Assembly: GCA_009760855.2 (NCBI GenBank)
Contig: WPIO01000004.1
Coordinates: 10,225,001 to 10,282,500, forward strand
DNA length: 57,500 bases
Direction: 5' to 3'
Source: Cristatella mucedo
Lineage: Eukaryota > Bryozoa > Phylactolaemata > Cristatellidae
The translations under genes and the position numbers were made by a program. The notes below the pieces were generated by a model, which was not told the origin of the DNA, searched no databases, and worked only from the letters and a program-made list of their open reading frames with translations. Of this stretch, positions 1 through 11,100 are shown piece after piece. The number at the start of each line of letters is the position of its first letter. Positions within the stretch are counted from its first letter, which is position 1.

Positions 1-698
1 GTTAATTGGCTACCGAGTAACGTGAGCTATCGGGATCTCTCGAAAGTTAGTACGGTGCGGCTGGGCCTTGGTTTTTTCCATTCGCACTTCGCTGTTCCAT
101 TGCAGTTCACTTGAATCTCGTAGCTACGCGGACAGACGAGTGCCACAAAGAGTCGTCTGCCAAGTCCACGTGAGCGCGACTAGCTAAATGAAGGTGCATT
201 TAAAGCAGGCCCTCTGTTTTTCTGCTGCTTTGCCGCGAAGAACCATAACCCACTACACCAGGCATAACTCGACCCGCTACTTACTTAATGGTTTGTCCTC
301 GCGACTCAACTATGTTCTCACTCTGTCTTTGCTGCATGAAGACAAGTATTTTGACTGACTTTCGCACCCGGAAAGTCTCTTAGGCTGCGAGATCTCGTCA
401 GAAAAGTCACCAGAGTAGCAGCCGTTTTGACATTTGGAGTCACGGACAGATAAAATACCTGCACATGCGTATATGAACATCGATGTCGAGCGACAGTTTG
501 TGCTGATTTATTAATGATTCGGTTCATAATACACTTTGCAGTCTAATAAAATTATTCTTCTAGCTGGTTGACGAAATTTCTTCAAGCCGCTCTATTTGAA
601 TTGCCGAAATGTTTAGCTGTTAAATGGAAGCAGAAGTTAAGTTTCGCTCGTTCTTTTCCACCAGGTAATTCGTGAGCCACTGCAGCAGGAGGCTACGT
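1..698. other. unassigned flank
   Basis: I see no recognisable coding exon, RNA gene or repeat family here. The short open frames are not supported by protein similarity or splice signals. Confidence 0.4.
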
Positions 699-1036
699 AA
701 TAAAAATAGTAATAATAATGAGTCACGTGATAAAGCGCCCACAAAGAACTCAATCTCTTTTTTCTAGGCGTTTCACATTTGCAGCAAAGGAAATACGATC
801 AAATGGTGAGTGGTATCGTGCTTGATAAACAACATGAACACTATTTTTAGGGTGACGTGCACAGGGACTGCATGCAAGTTGTGTTAGTGGCAGCATGCAC
901 AGTGTCAGCATAAGCACATAAAGGACAAATCAAAGGGACCCACTAAATGCTGTCATGAATAAGTGCGTTTTTAATTTCTTTTTAAATCTGGTCAAATCAG
1001 GGGATGTCGTGACGGAAGACAGGAGTGTAGGCTAAA
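699..1036 (-). mobile_element. LINE-A 3' end, 5'-truncated
   Basis: Read on the minus strand, this carries the end of the LINE-A ORF followed by its 3' UTR, the terminal hairpin (AAGCGC...GCGCTTT type) and an ATT-rich tail at the low-coordinate end. It is diverged from the other copies and has no complete domain. It is a dead, 5'-truncated insertion, the usual product of target-primed reverse transcription. Confidence 0.8.
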
Positions 1037-1830
1037 TGGTCGCACCGATCGACGTTGCTTGCAACTCCAGAGCACTTTCACGTCAAGTACCTTCGCTTCG
1101 GTCGACTTGCATGACACACCCCGAGTTCAAATATGCTTCTGCTACTTCCGGGGTTCCGAGCACTTATTGCTCTGTGTGGGCCTTGGAATCCAAAAAGTTG
1201 AAAGTATTTTGACAATCTGGACGGCAATAAACTCATCAAGGCAATCCGGTTCGAACGCATTCTCCCACTTCAATTGTAAGAGGAATTGTGGCGTTGTGCA
1301 CGGCTTTGGCACCAGTCAAGGCAAAATGGTATTTCTAGTCCAGTCCATTAAGAGCATTCAAAATGCAGCAGCCGTGGCAGCACTATCGAGAGAGCATTAT
1401 ATCTGGCGATTACCTGCATTGCAGGATCGCAAGCAGTAAATATTTCTCATTCTTTGTCCGGCCACGTTAGGCCTTTTGGCTCTCCATTGCCAAAACACCG
1501 CAATGTCACGAATCTTCTACGGATGGGATGGAAAGTTGATTTAAATTGTTATCAATCGATGTCAATAGGATTTGAAACATCGCCAATTTTGAGACCTCTT
1601 TCACTACCGTGCTGAAGGTTTAGGCTGCCTGAGATAGGAGCTTCCATCCATCTCGGTCTAAATTGCACAAATTTCAAGACCTTCCTGACTACTTTACCAT
1701 CCACCAATGTCGAGCCATAAAGGCAAACCGTCGACACGTCAACCTATAGCATGCTTACTCTCCAAACCGTGACAGCTGAAGTCTCTAGAAGTTCATCGTA
1801 CTCTTGCACTAAAGAAGATGACAACGACTA
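1037..1830. other. unassigned stretch
   Basis: A 126-codon plus-strand frame lies at 1059-1439, but it resembles no family I know and has no flanking splice signals I trust. I do not call a gene. Confidence 0.3.
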
Positions 1831-1980
1831 GAGCCGAGCTGGTTTGGTCTAGCGGTTAAGGTGCTCTCCCCGACCAAGGTCTGACTGAGGTCGTGGGCTC
1901 GAACTCCGAGGCATATGTGAAGCGCCTGAATAGAGATTAAGTTCTCTTAGGGCGCTATGTAAATGAATTATTATTATAGA
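1831..1980 (+). mobile_element. SINE-1 (tRNA head, LINE-A tail)
   Basis: The head carries a tRNA-like A box (TGGTCTAGCGGTTAAGG) and B box (GGGCTCGAACTCC), the internal RNA polymerase III promoter. The 3' part, from about 1920, matches the LINE-A terminus: hairpin arms around AGAGATTAAGTTCTCT and then a TTATTATTA tail. This is the clearest SINE-1 copy in the window. It is non-coding and probably depends on LINE-A reverse transcriptase. Confidence 0.85.
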
Positions 1981-2570
1981 CTGGCGTGCACTTCCTGCCT
2001 CCCGTGACAACCTTAAAACCAACTTTGACCTTATGTTAACAGTGTCTTTTTATAGCGCCCCGTGAGAGCAAGATCTCCATCGAAGTATTTAGCAAGTCAC
2101 AGCAACAGAGGCCATCACTGAAAGTAGATGAATCGCAAGGTATCATGTTTAGAAAAGTATGCAATGCCAAAGTAAAGCAAGACAAGTATGTCATGCAAAA
2201 GCAAAGAAGGCACTCAGGGTGGCTGGATATCAAGTCCACCGGTTGGTAATATGCACTCACTGGGAGAATGATGTAATGTATTATGTATCCGTCTGTTAGT
2301 CCACAAAGACTTTGCGAGTGTTAAGCAGGAGAGTTTTGTATAGCTCACTCAAAGCTTCAGCGGCTTTCGGTACCCGCTCAGTAGCCAACAGACTTCGTCT
2401 CGCGAAACGACGAGAAAGTGGGAAGCATAGCAGAGTCAGGAGAGCAGTTGAGGTAGCAAGTAGCATGGAAGTAGCAGCTCAGAACCGCTGAAAAGAATGA
2501 GCCACAGTCGGCAGCAGGAGAGTAGTTGTCGTTGCGTAAGAATTATGGAAGCGAGTTCCGCAGTCTAGGA

Positions 2571-5284
2571 CAGGGGTATCCAACACGTGGCCCGCGGGCG
2601 ACAACCCGGCCCGCCGAGGTCTTCTATGCGGCCCGCAACGTTATCCCAAAAATATTTGTCACTCCATGTTTTTCGTTAATTTTTAATCATTACAAACGGC
2701 GATATAAGGTGCTGTGATGTACTTCACGCCCGCCTTAAGCGTGAAGGTGTCCGAATGGCTATTTTCGCGTGAAGGTAAAAAAAATCGGTTTATTTTGCTA
2801 GCCTTCATGTGAACATTGTGGCGTGAAGGGGTAATATATTTGTGCTACAGCGGCGCCATTACGATCACATTTATAACGCTTTCGCAAGCGGAATTAGCTG
2901 TTTCACACTGTGGATAGAAAAAAAGAGCCGTTTCTCAGCTGCTGCTGCACGAACTGGAATCAGTCAGGTAGGTTTTTCAAAAAAACGCGTATTGCTCAAC
3001 TTACTTACTAATACTAAGATATTGCTGTGATAAAATATAAATTAATCGATTCGTAACTGATCTGTTTTTTATTTCACAGAGAAAAATGGCTGCGAATGTG
3101 AATACTAGCAAAAAACGAAAAATTGACGCAGAAGGAAGACTTTTCAAAGCATCTTGGACTGTAGACTATTTTATAATGGAACGCTTCGGTAGGATAATGT
3201 GCCTAATATGCCAAAAAACAATTGCCGTTGCAAAGGAGTACAATGTTAAGCGACATTTTTTAACAAAGCATGGCGACAGGTACAACAGCCTCACTGGTCA
3301 ACTTCGAATTGATCGCGTGAACTCGTTGAAACAGAGCGTCATCGGACAGCAGTCATTGTTTACAGCAGTCAGCAACAAGTCTGAGGCTTCAACCAAAGTA
3401 AGTTTTTTTAATAGCTGAAGCTATAGCTAAGCGGGGCAAAGCATTTTCCGATGGTGAATTTGTTAAGGAATGCCTCAGGCTGTTTACTGGTGTGGTCTGT
3501 CCAGAAAAGAAGTCAGAAGTGGAGAAAGTCAGTCTTTCTCATCAAACGGTTGCGAGAAGAGTTGACAAGCTCGCATCCAACATGAAAAAAAGTCTCACAT
3601 AAAGACTTGCTGAATATGAATTTTATTCTCTTGCGCTCGACGAAAGCACGGACAATAGCGATACGGCTCAACTGTCGGTGTTTGTACGCGGAGTAACAGG
3701 AAAGTTTGTCATTATCGAAGAACTGTTGGATATATGTTCAATGAAAGGCACTACAACGGGGAGGGATATTTTGGATCAGGTCAAGAGGGTCCTCACAAAA
3801 TTTTATCTTCCTGAAACTAAATTGATTGGTTTAACCACAGACGGAGCCCTTTCAATGACAGGTAGACACAATGGATTTGTATCTTTAATGGTAAAATTAG
3901 TACCCCACAAAATTGTCAGTCATCACTGCATCATCCACCAAGAACAGCTATGTGCAAAGGTCTTGAGCATGCAACATGTAATGGACAATGAAGTTTCAAC
4001 AGTCAATGTGATAAGGTCTCGTGCGCTAAACCACAGACAATTTCAGGCTTTCCTTGAAGAGTTGGGATCAGATCATTGTGATGTTATTTATTTCTGCCAA
4101 ATCCGTTGGCTAAGTAGGGCAAACACGTTAGCCAGGTTTTGGTCACTTCGGGACGAAATAAAAACATTTATGACAGAAAAGGGAAAAGATGTTGGCTTCC
4201 TCGATGACCAGCAGTGGTTGAATGACTTGGCTTTTTAGGTGGACATGACCAAACATCTTGCAGATCTTAATGTCAAACTCCAAGGTAAGGATCAACTGGT
4301 CCATAAAATGTATGAGTGTGTTGTCGCGTTTGTGCAAAAGCTGAAACTTTTCCGGAAACACTTAGATCAGAAGAAACTGTTACATTTCACAACACTAGCA
4401 ACAAGATCGCCTGAAACGCTGGCTCATATGAAGTACTCCACTCTTGTTAGCAAACTTGTTGATGAATTCGAAGAGAGGTTTCAGGATTTCCAACAACATG
4501 CGGATGACATGAACATGATTAGTAATCCATTTAATATCGATCCCTCTGATGCACCTGATGAATTTCAACTCGAACTAATCGACATTCATAATGACAGCAA
4601 TTTAAAAACTGCTTATGATCAGCATGACCTTGTTACCTTTTACAAGCAGTATGTTTCATCGGAGTCTTTTCTTAACCTAGCCAAACATGCTCGCAGGTAT
4701 ATTGCACTTTTTGGCAACACATATTGCGGTGAACATCTTTTTTCCAGACTGAAAAATGTGAAAACAAAGACTCGATCCGTTCTCACAGATGAACATTTAA
4801 CAGGAATCCTTAGAATTGCCACATCCACTGTTGCAGCAGATGTCGACTTTTTATGCAAACAGAAACAATGCCAAATATCTCATTGATGCCTGCAGTGCAG
4901 AAGACATTGAATACCTGTGGCATTTAATTAATCCTAAGACATTAATATTATGTGAGTCCCTGTCATGTAATTTTGTAAGTTTTATAAGTTTCTGTCTTCA
5001 TGTTATTAAAATAAAAATCCAAAAGTAAAAGATTGGCCATAATATCTATCGAATTATTTTCCAGGACACAAGATTACATTTTTATTATTTATAATTTTTA
5101 ATTATAATTATGCTAAAAAATACTATTGTATTGCGGTTTATATTAAGTATAATAGTAATAGTCATACTAAATTACGATCTTATTTTCTGATGCGGTCAAC
5201 TACGCCAATTTACATGTGACCCCCGGACCTTTTAAGTTTTTGAAATGTGGCCCCCCCCCAACGCAAGAGGGTTGGACACCCCTG
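2571..5284 (+). mobile_element. complete hAT DNA transposon
   Basis: The element begins CAGGGGTATCCAAC and ends GTTGGACACCCCTG, giving imperfect terminal inverted repeats of the hAT/Charlie type with GTGGCCCGCGGGC just inside the left end. It is flanked by identical 8-bp copies GTCTAGGA (2563-2570 and 5285-5292), the target-duplication length of hAT. Inside is a single decayed ZBED-like transposase gene. It sits within a LINE-B copy, so it is the younger insertion. Confidence 0.95.
3086..4886 (+). pseudogene. hAT transposase, BED-finger type (inactivated)
   Basis: This would encode the cut-and-paste transposase of the surrounding hAT element. It resembles the GTF2IRD2/EPM2AIP1/ZBED5 group of domesticated animal hAT proteins. 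In order: a BED-type zinc finger (CLICQK...KRHFLTKH) near residues 38-65; the first catalytic Asp in LALDESTDN; the second in GLTTDGAL; the C..H pair in HHCIIHQEQL; RWLSRANTL; and a C-terminal hAT dimerisation region ending near LTDEHLTGILRIA. Three lesions break it: one extra T in the T run near 3402-3408 (frameshift), a TAA at 3600-3602, and a TAG at 4236-4238 where a Leu is expected. Frames 3678-4238 and 4239-4886 are in phase, so the last is a simple nonsense change. It is probably transposition-dead, although the ends are intact and could still be mobilised in trans. Confidence 0.9.
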
Positions 5285-5372
5285 GTCTAGGACCTGCAGA
5301 GCTAAAGCTTCTGTCGCCAACGGTCTGTAAGCGGAGGAATGGAACAGCTAATTTATTGTCCACACAGGTGCC

Positions 5373-5826
5373 CATTTCAGGGGAGTCGGTGGGTTTGGGC
5401 TTGGATGGCGCTAAAAGATCTCTCGATGGAATCCCTAGTACGTTTACTTTGGAGCAGCAGCCCTATAGGCCACTAAAGAGATTTACATTAAGGGGTGCAG
5501 ACCGTAGGGAGACGCCTGAGAGGATCTTTTAGCATTCAGCAGAGTCCGCCTATTCTTTCAGCTCTAGCCTAGTGTTAGAGGCTGGAGTATACACCCCCAG
5601 AGTATATACCTGGAATAAAACGGCCTATGCCACTTTACACCCCGGAGGTATAGTATGGCCAAGGGCCTTTTTATACCCCTCTAGGCCAATGTATACCCCG
5701 TCATATCGATAGTTTTGAGCGATACGCACACAAATTTTTATGCGACGGCTCACAAGTCCGCTGTCACGAACCGCATTGGCTACTGTAAGTGCACTGAAAG
5801 CCCCCAGGCTCTGCGTAGGCTGTAGA
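5373..5826. other. unassigned, with repeated TATACCCC-like motifs
   Basis: Between 5590 and 5700 the motif TATACCCC/TACACCCC recurs several times with GGCC-containing spacers, partly in inverted order. I recognise no family and see no gene. Confidence 0.35.
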
Positions 5827-6283
5827 AAATAATAATAATAATATTGCACTTGATAAAGCGCCCTCAGAGAACTTAATCTCTTTCTAGGCGCTTTACATTT
5901 GCTGCAAAGTGATACGCAATAGTAGTAAGTAAAATCATGCTTGAAAAACAAACAAAATGAATAACATGGTTAGGGGTTACATGCACTGGGTCAGCATGCA
6001 AATGTGGTTAGTGGCAGCATGAACAGTGTCAGCACGCATAAGCACATCGAGGACGAATCACAAGGACCCACTAAATGCTGTCCTAAATAGGTATGATTTA
6101 AAGTTTCTTTTAAATGTGGTCAGGTCAGGGGATGTTCTGATGCAGGTCGGGAGGGAGTTCCAGGCTGTGGGAGCATACGAGCTAAATGCACGGTCTCCAA
6201 AGGATTTAAGGTTTGTACGAGGTATTTCTAGACTGTTGGATTCCGAAAAGCGAGTGGTACGATGCTTTGCCTGATGGGGTAGT
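5827..6283 (-). mobile_element. LINE-A 3' fragment
   Basis: The ATT tail at 5827 is followed, on the minus strand, by the terminal hairpin, the 3' UTR and the last 80 or so codons of the LINE-A ORF (FGDRAF..YAPTAWNSLPT type). It is very close in sequence to the 44640-46737 copy. It is 5'-truncated at about 6283. Confidence 0.85.
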
Positions 6284-6305
6284 CTCCAGCATAGCGATGC
6301 GCCTC

Positions 6306-6549
6306 GCCATTAACAATAATAATAATAATAATAATGCACTTGATAAAGCACCTTCAGAGAACTCAATCTCTTTCTAGGCGCTTTACATTTGCTGCAAAGG
6401 GAAACGCGACTGAATGGTGAGTAATATCATGCTTGATAAACAACATGAATAACATAGTTAGGGGTGACATGCACAGGGTCAGCATGCAAGTGTGTTTAGT
6501 GGCAGCATGCACAGTATCAACACGCATACGCACATGAAGGACGAATCAC
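6306..6549 (-). mobile_element. LINE-A 3' UTR fragment
   Basis: A second LINE-A 3' end lies immediately beside the previous one, with its own AATAATAAT tail and terminal hairpin. It contains 3' UTR only and stops where LINE-B sequence begins. Confidence 0.8.
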
Positions 6550-7134
6550 TTGTGGGTCAGCGTAAGAACTTTGCTCGGTATCCGTTGACAACCGGCATCC
6601 ATCCTAGCTCTTTTAGCAGAGGAGACACGTGCTTAAACCTCTGGGACTGGAAGACCAGCCTAGCCCAGCCAAAAGGGAATTACAATAATCAAGTCGAGAC
6701 AGAACTAAGGAGCTAGTTTTTCAAGCCACTGTGGAAGACTTGAATTGACTTGATTGAAAAGCTTCTGACATTTTATTCTTTTCAATATGTGCAACCAGCT
6801 GCTTAGCAATAATTTTTTCAAGAATCTTTGACAAGAAAGGAAGAAGGGAAACTTGGCGATAGTTTGCAAGGATCTCTGTATCTAATCCAGGCTTTTTAAG
6901 TATGGGTCTAACGATTGCCGATTTGAAGGACTTGAGGACGATCTTTTCCCAAAGAAGCATTAAAAGTCTTGGTTATGGCAGGGCTAAGTTGGTCTGGCAC
7001 TGAAGACCACAGAGATGATGGTATATGGTCTTCAGGAGACGAGCTCTTTTTGCTAGACCTTATTAAGGTAGCCACATCGCATGCAGAAACCTCGGAGAAC
7101 CTTTTAAGGAAGGTCACAGGTTGTGGAACCACGA
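6550..7134 (-). mobile_element. LINE-B fragment with internal deletion
   Basis: The minus-strand translation shows the LINE-B RT start ([28 protein letters not shown]) joined directly to the C-terminal region near 6720. About 700 bp, including the YADD box, is missing relative to 51876-54003. It is non-functional. Confidence 0.8.
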
Positions 7135-7961
7135 TACATTAAGCGACTGAGCTTGATTCTGGATTCGAGCCCTCCTGCTTGTGGCCACAGGCGGTCGAAT
7201 GAGAATGAGAATGCAGGCACCGGTCGAGTAGGTAGCAACAAAATGCATCTGTCTGAGATGTCGACAGGATGTGCATTTAAATAGGAGCCGCACAGTTGAA
7301 CGAGACAAAGCACACTGCCGCACAGAATTCTGGCGGTTGACATAGCCAACTAAAAATCAAGCCCGTAGCAAGCGACTGGCTTATGCCGCAAGAACCAAGA
7401 AGCATGATAGCTATCACTTCCACTTCCCACTTTATAGCAAGAGCTCAGCATCAACAGAAAAAAAAGTTGAGACCGGTCGTTAATAAAACTACAGCTAAAA
7501 TTAAAAAAATCAACACATACGCATGATTAATGATGCTGCTCAGCACCTGCATCTTTGTAAGAATTAACGTGGGCATTTCGGCCATAGTTAAATTCAGTGC
7601 ATACGTTGACAGCGACGGCCGATTGTTCCAGGTGCAGCAGGAACAGCACAGTGCAGCTAACAACTCCGTGAAAGGCGGTAGAGTGATAACTCCAAATTGA
7701 CGGACTGGGGGAAGGGTTGGTGCTGTGGCAACACCACTTGGCCGTACATGCGCAAGACTGCACACTGATTGAGTTAAATAGTTAAACCAGAGCTTAGCAA
7801 TTACAACCATGCTAGCAGCGCTCAGTCCTAGTATAACCTGCCCTATAAAATGCAGCCGAAAAACCGAAAAAGAAAAAATTTCGTAACGGCTATAGCGAGC
7901 AGCCGAGGAATGTGGCAAACATCCAACACATCTGGCTAACTGGGTGGCTGGTCCTGTACAA
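7135..7961 (-). other. probable 3' UTR/flank of the TTPAL-like gene
   Basis: This follows the minus-strand stop codon. I found no clear AATAAA on that strand, so the transcript end is undefined. The long minus-strand frame at 7451-8071 overlaps the last exon in another frame and is not supported. Confidence 0.35.
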
Positions 7962-8132
7962 TCAGTCGGTTGACAGCTTCCGGAAACTTCCGACCACGCT
8001 CGACACTGCGACCTCGCCCGAGTCAGACACGTCGGTCTTGGCCATCGGTGGCGGCGGAGCAACCGGCACAATCTGGTATTTCTTCAGGGCCTCAAACTCG
8101 TCGTCGCAGCTCATCATGAACTTGCTCCAGTC
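7962..8132 (-). CDS. TTPAL: TTPAL-like exon 7 (terminal)
   Basis: Encodes DWSKFMMSCDDEFEALKKY and a low-complexity tail (VAPPPPMAKTD...) to the stop. Acceptor CTGCTGCAG. It joins exon 6 in frame across a 154-bp intron and matches the W....S.DDF C-terminal helix of TTPAL. Confidence 0.88.
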   Translation of the reverse strand, partial: DWSKFMMSCDDEFEALKKYQIVPVAPPPPMAKTDVSDSGEVAVSSVVGSFRKLSTD

Positions 8133-11100
8133 CTGCAGCAGCGCCGACAGCAGCCGTAGCAGCGGCGGAGGAAGCATTTCGACCCACCATTTTTGTGGTT
8201 CAAGAAGGCTAGCGCATAAGAAGCGAACACACAAGCGACGAGCTGAAGCGAGCAGAGCGGCGGCGCGACGGCAGCAGCAGCCGCACCTCGGCCGAGCTCT
8301 TCGTGTCGAGTGTTCCGCCCAAGTCGTCTGGAACGACGTCGGGGCCCAGGAAGTCGATCAGGTAATCGGATCGCGAACTGATCTTCACCTGCACAAAAGC
8401 AATACGCTTACGGCTTGCTACTGCAACGTTGACGATGTAATACAAAGCTGCAGAGCCTAAGCGTCTTGCTGAGCAAGATTTTACTCTTGCGTGCACCGAG
8501 CCGGCGAGTGCTGGGTGCTCGGCAGGCTGTAAACCTTGGATGAAATGTATCTCGGTCTGTAACTCCACAAAGCCACAAAGACTAGGTGGGTGTTGTGCAG
8601 GAGAGTTTTGTATAGCGCACTCACAGCCTAAGCGGCTTTCGGTACGCATTCGGTGGCCAACAGACTTCATCTCAAGCAACAAAGAGAAAGTGGGATGCTT
8701 TTCAGACTAAAAATCTTTTCAGCACTATTAGTTAATCCCTAGGCACATCCGCATATATTCGAATTTGGCTATACATAATTAAGCAGCTGGTAAAAGAAAG
8801 AAAAATAAAGCAAAGCTATGTCAATAAAGACAGGTGAAATGGCTCAGCAATAGTGATGCTTGCCGTAGCTATTTTTGAAAAATAACAGGACATACGCAGG
8901 AAGAACAGCTCAGCAATAGTGATGCTTGCCGTAGCTATTGTTGAAAAATAACAGGACATACGCAGGAAGAACAGCTCAGCAATCGAACACAAACTACGAA
9001 GAAACGTAAGTTGATCGAGGTACTACTTCCGTGCTACTCACTTCCTCGACTGACCTTTTTGACTCAGCTATGCTGCTCATGTTCTCTTCGTCACAACATT
9101 TCGTGACATTACGGGCACGTTCTCATGCCATCTATCCACTGCAGTCGATGGCAACAACCCGGGCCAATATTGCAATCCAATACAGTGAGAACTAGAATGA
9201 GAACACGAGCAAAATCGCCTAAAATCGAGTGGGTACACTAGAATGATAGTGCAGTGTAATGTGTAATCCAAGTTGGAGCTTCGCGCAGCCGATTTCTGGG
9301 GTATTAGCTGCGAATTAAAGTGGATTGTGGTAGTAGCCATTAGAACCAGCTAGCACTCTGGCATGAAATCTGGTGAGTACATCATTACGATGGCATACTA
9401 TGATATTCATATGAGTTTCAAGCTATGCACCACCAATTTAATATCAATTTTCACTTAATTAGAGTGGTTTTGGTACGTTACGGTCGATTTTAATGAGCCG
9501 TGATGGCACACTAGGAAAGGCAGTTGCTCTTAACGACCTTGGCCGCAAGGCCGTCGGTTCGAATTCTGGAGTGGGCCATCATACATTGTCACTGCAAGCA
9601 GTGGGGATAGCCTTTACAGCTCTTACCTAAAAACACACCTATTTAGGACAGCATTTAGTGGGTCCCTCTGATTCGTCCTTGATGTGCTTATGCGTGCTGA
9701 CACTGTGCATGCTGCCACTAACCACATTTGCATGCTGACCCTGTGCATGTCACCCCTAACCATATTATTCATTTCGTTTGTTTTTCAAGCATGATTTTAC
9801 TTACCATTCAATTGCATTTCACTTTACAGCAAATGTAAAGCGCCTAGAGAGAGATTAAGTTCTCTGAGGGCGCTTTATCAAGTGAATTATTACTATTATT
9901 ATTATTCTGCCGCTATACAAAAGAGGCTGTTAAATCAGCAAGTCAGCTAATATTTCGGTAATTTGTCACACCCTCAGGGTTAAATAAATAAATCTTAGCT
10001 GATTAAACAGCCTCTTTTTGTATAGCGACAGAAGAGCCTTTACGGCTATCACCACCGCTTGCAGTGGCGATAAAGAATCGCCCACTGCAGGAATTGAACC
10101 CACGACCTCGGGGCCGAGGTCGTGAAAGCAACCGCCTTACCTAGTGTGCCATCACGGCTCTATGACCTGGACAGTGCAAAGATAGGCACGCAATGAAATC
10201 GGCAAAAAGCATACACAATGGAAAACCTATGGCAAGGACAAGCCATTCAACACCATCGATGAACCTCTGCAGCTCAATTAAATAGCCTATCCCTAACAAT
10301 CACTGAGTTGTTAGTATCGTAGGTTACATTGCCATTGGTGAGCAGTGATGGCACACTAGGTAAGGTGGTTGCTTTCGCGACCTCGGTCTCGAGGTCGTGG
10401 GTTCGATTCCTGCGGTTGGCGATCCTTTATCGCCACCGCAAGCGGTGGTGATAGCCGTAAAGGCTCTTCTGTCGAAAGATTTATACAAAAAGAGGCTGTT
10501 TAATCAGCTAGGATTTATTTTATTTATTTATTACATACTGAAAATTTTGCGAGCACCATCTCAGTGGAAGAACACAAAATGATAAAGAAACTAATAAATA
10601 CTGCTTCAAGAAATCTTTGCATCCTAAATAACTAAAGAGGATGCAGCATGACGGCTACTCAAGCAAGAACACTGACGGTCACAGCATGTAAATGAGCAGG
10701 TGAGCTCTCCCACTGCAATTCACACACCTACACACAGACGCAGCAACAGCACATCACTTGCTTAAATCTTATTACTGTGAGAGAGGAAAGATAAAGTAAA
10801 GATTAGCTTATTCAAAAGCCCAATTCATATTGCAGCTAAAGAGCCTTTGAGACCACCGCCCACTTTCGGCAGGCAATAAAAGATCGTCTGCCTCAGGATT
10901 CGAACCCAAGACCTGGGTCGTGAAGTGTACGAACCTTACTCTTTGCATAAATAAGTATAGTAAGTTGAAACGTGTATTATTTCAAATTGCTGGCAGCTCA
11001 AGGTAACCCAGCTATTTACACTGCTTATATAAATCATTTGTATAGCACCCCAAGAGAACTTAATCTCTATTCAGGTGCTTCACATATGCCTCGGAGCTCG

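Larger units (their letters stand above)
2268..5372 (-). mobile_element. LINE-B 3' fragment split by a hAT element
   Basis: Minus-strand LINE-B 3' coding end and 3' UTR occupy 2268-2570 and resume at 5285-5372. The two parts become contiguous once the hAT insertion and one copy of its target duplication are removed. They align with the end of the LINE-B ORF and the 3' UTR seen at about 53600-53990. The low-coordinate end has the ATGTAAT-type terminal repeat. The copy is 5'-truncated near 5372. Confidence 0.85.

Noticed and set aside
5245-5532. 95-codon ORF next to the hAT element
   Set aside because: It spans the hAT terminus, the target duplication and antisense LINE-B sequence, so it cannot be a gene.
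7451-8071. 206-codon minus-strand ORF as a gene
   Set aside because: It overlaps TTPAL exon 7 in a different frame. The exon-7 frame is supported by splice phase and family similarity.
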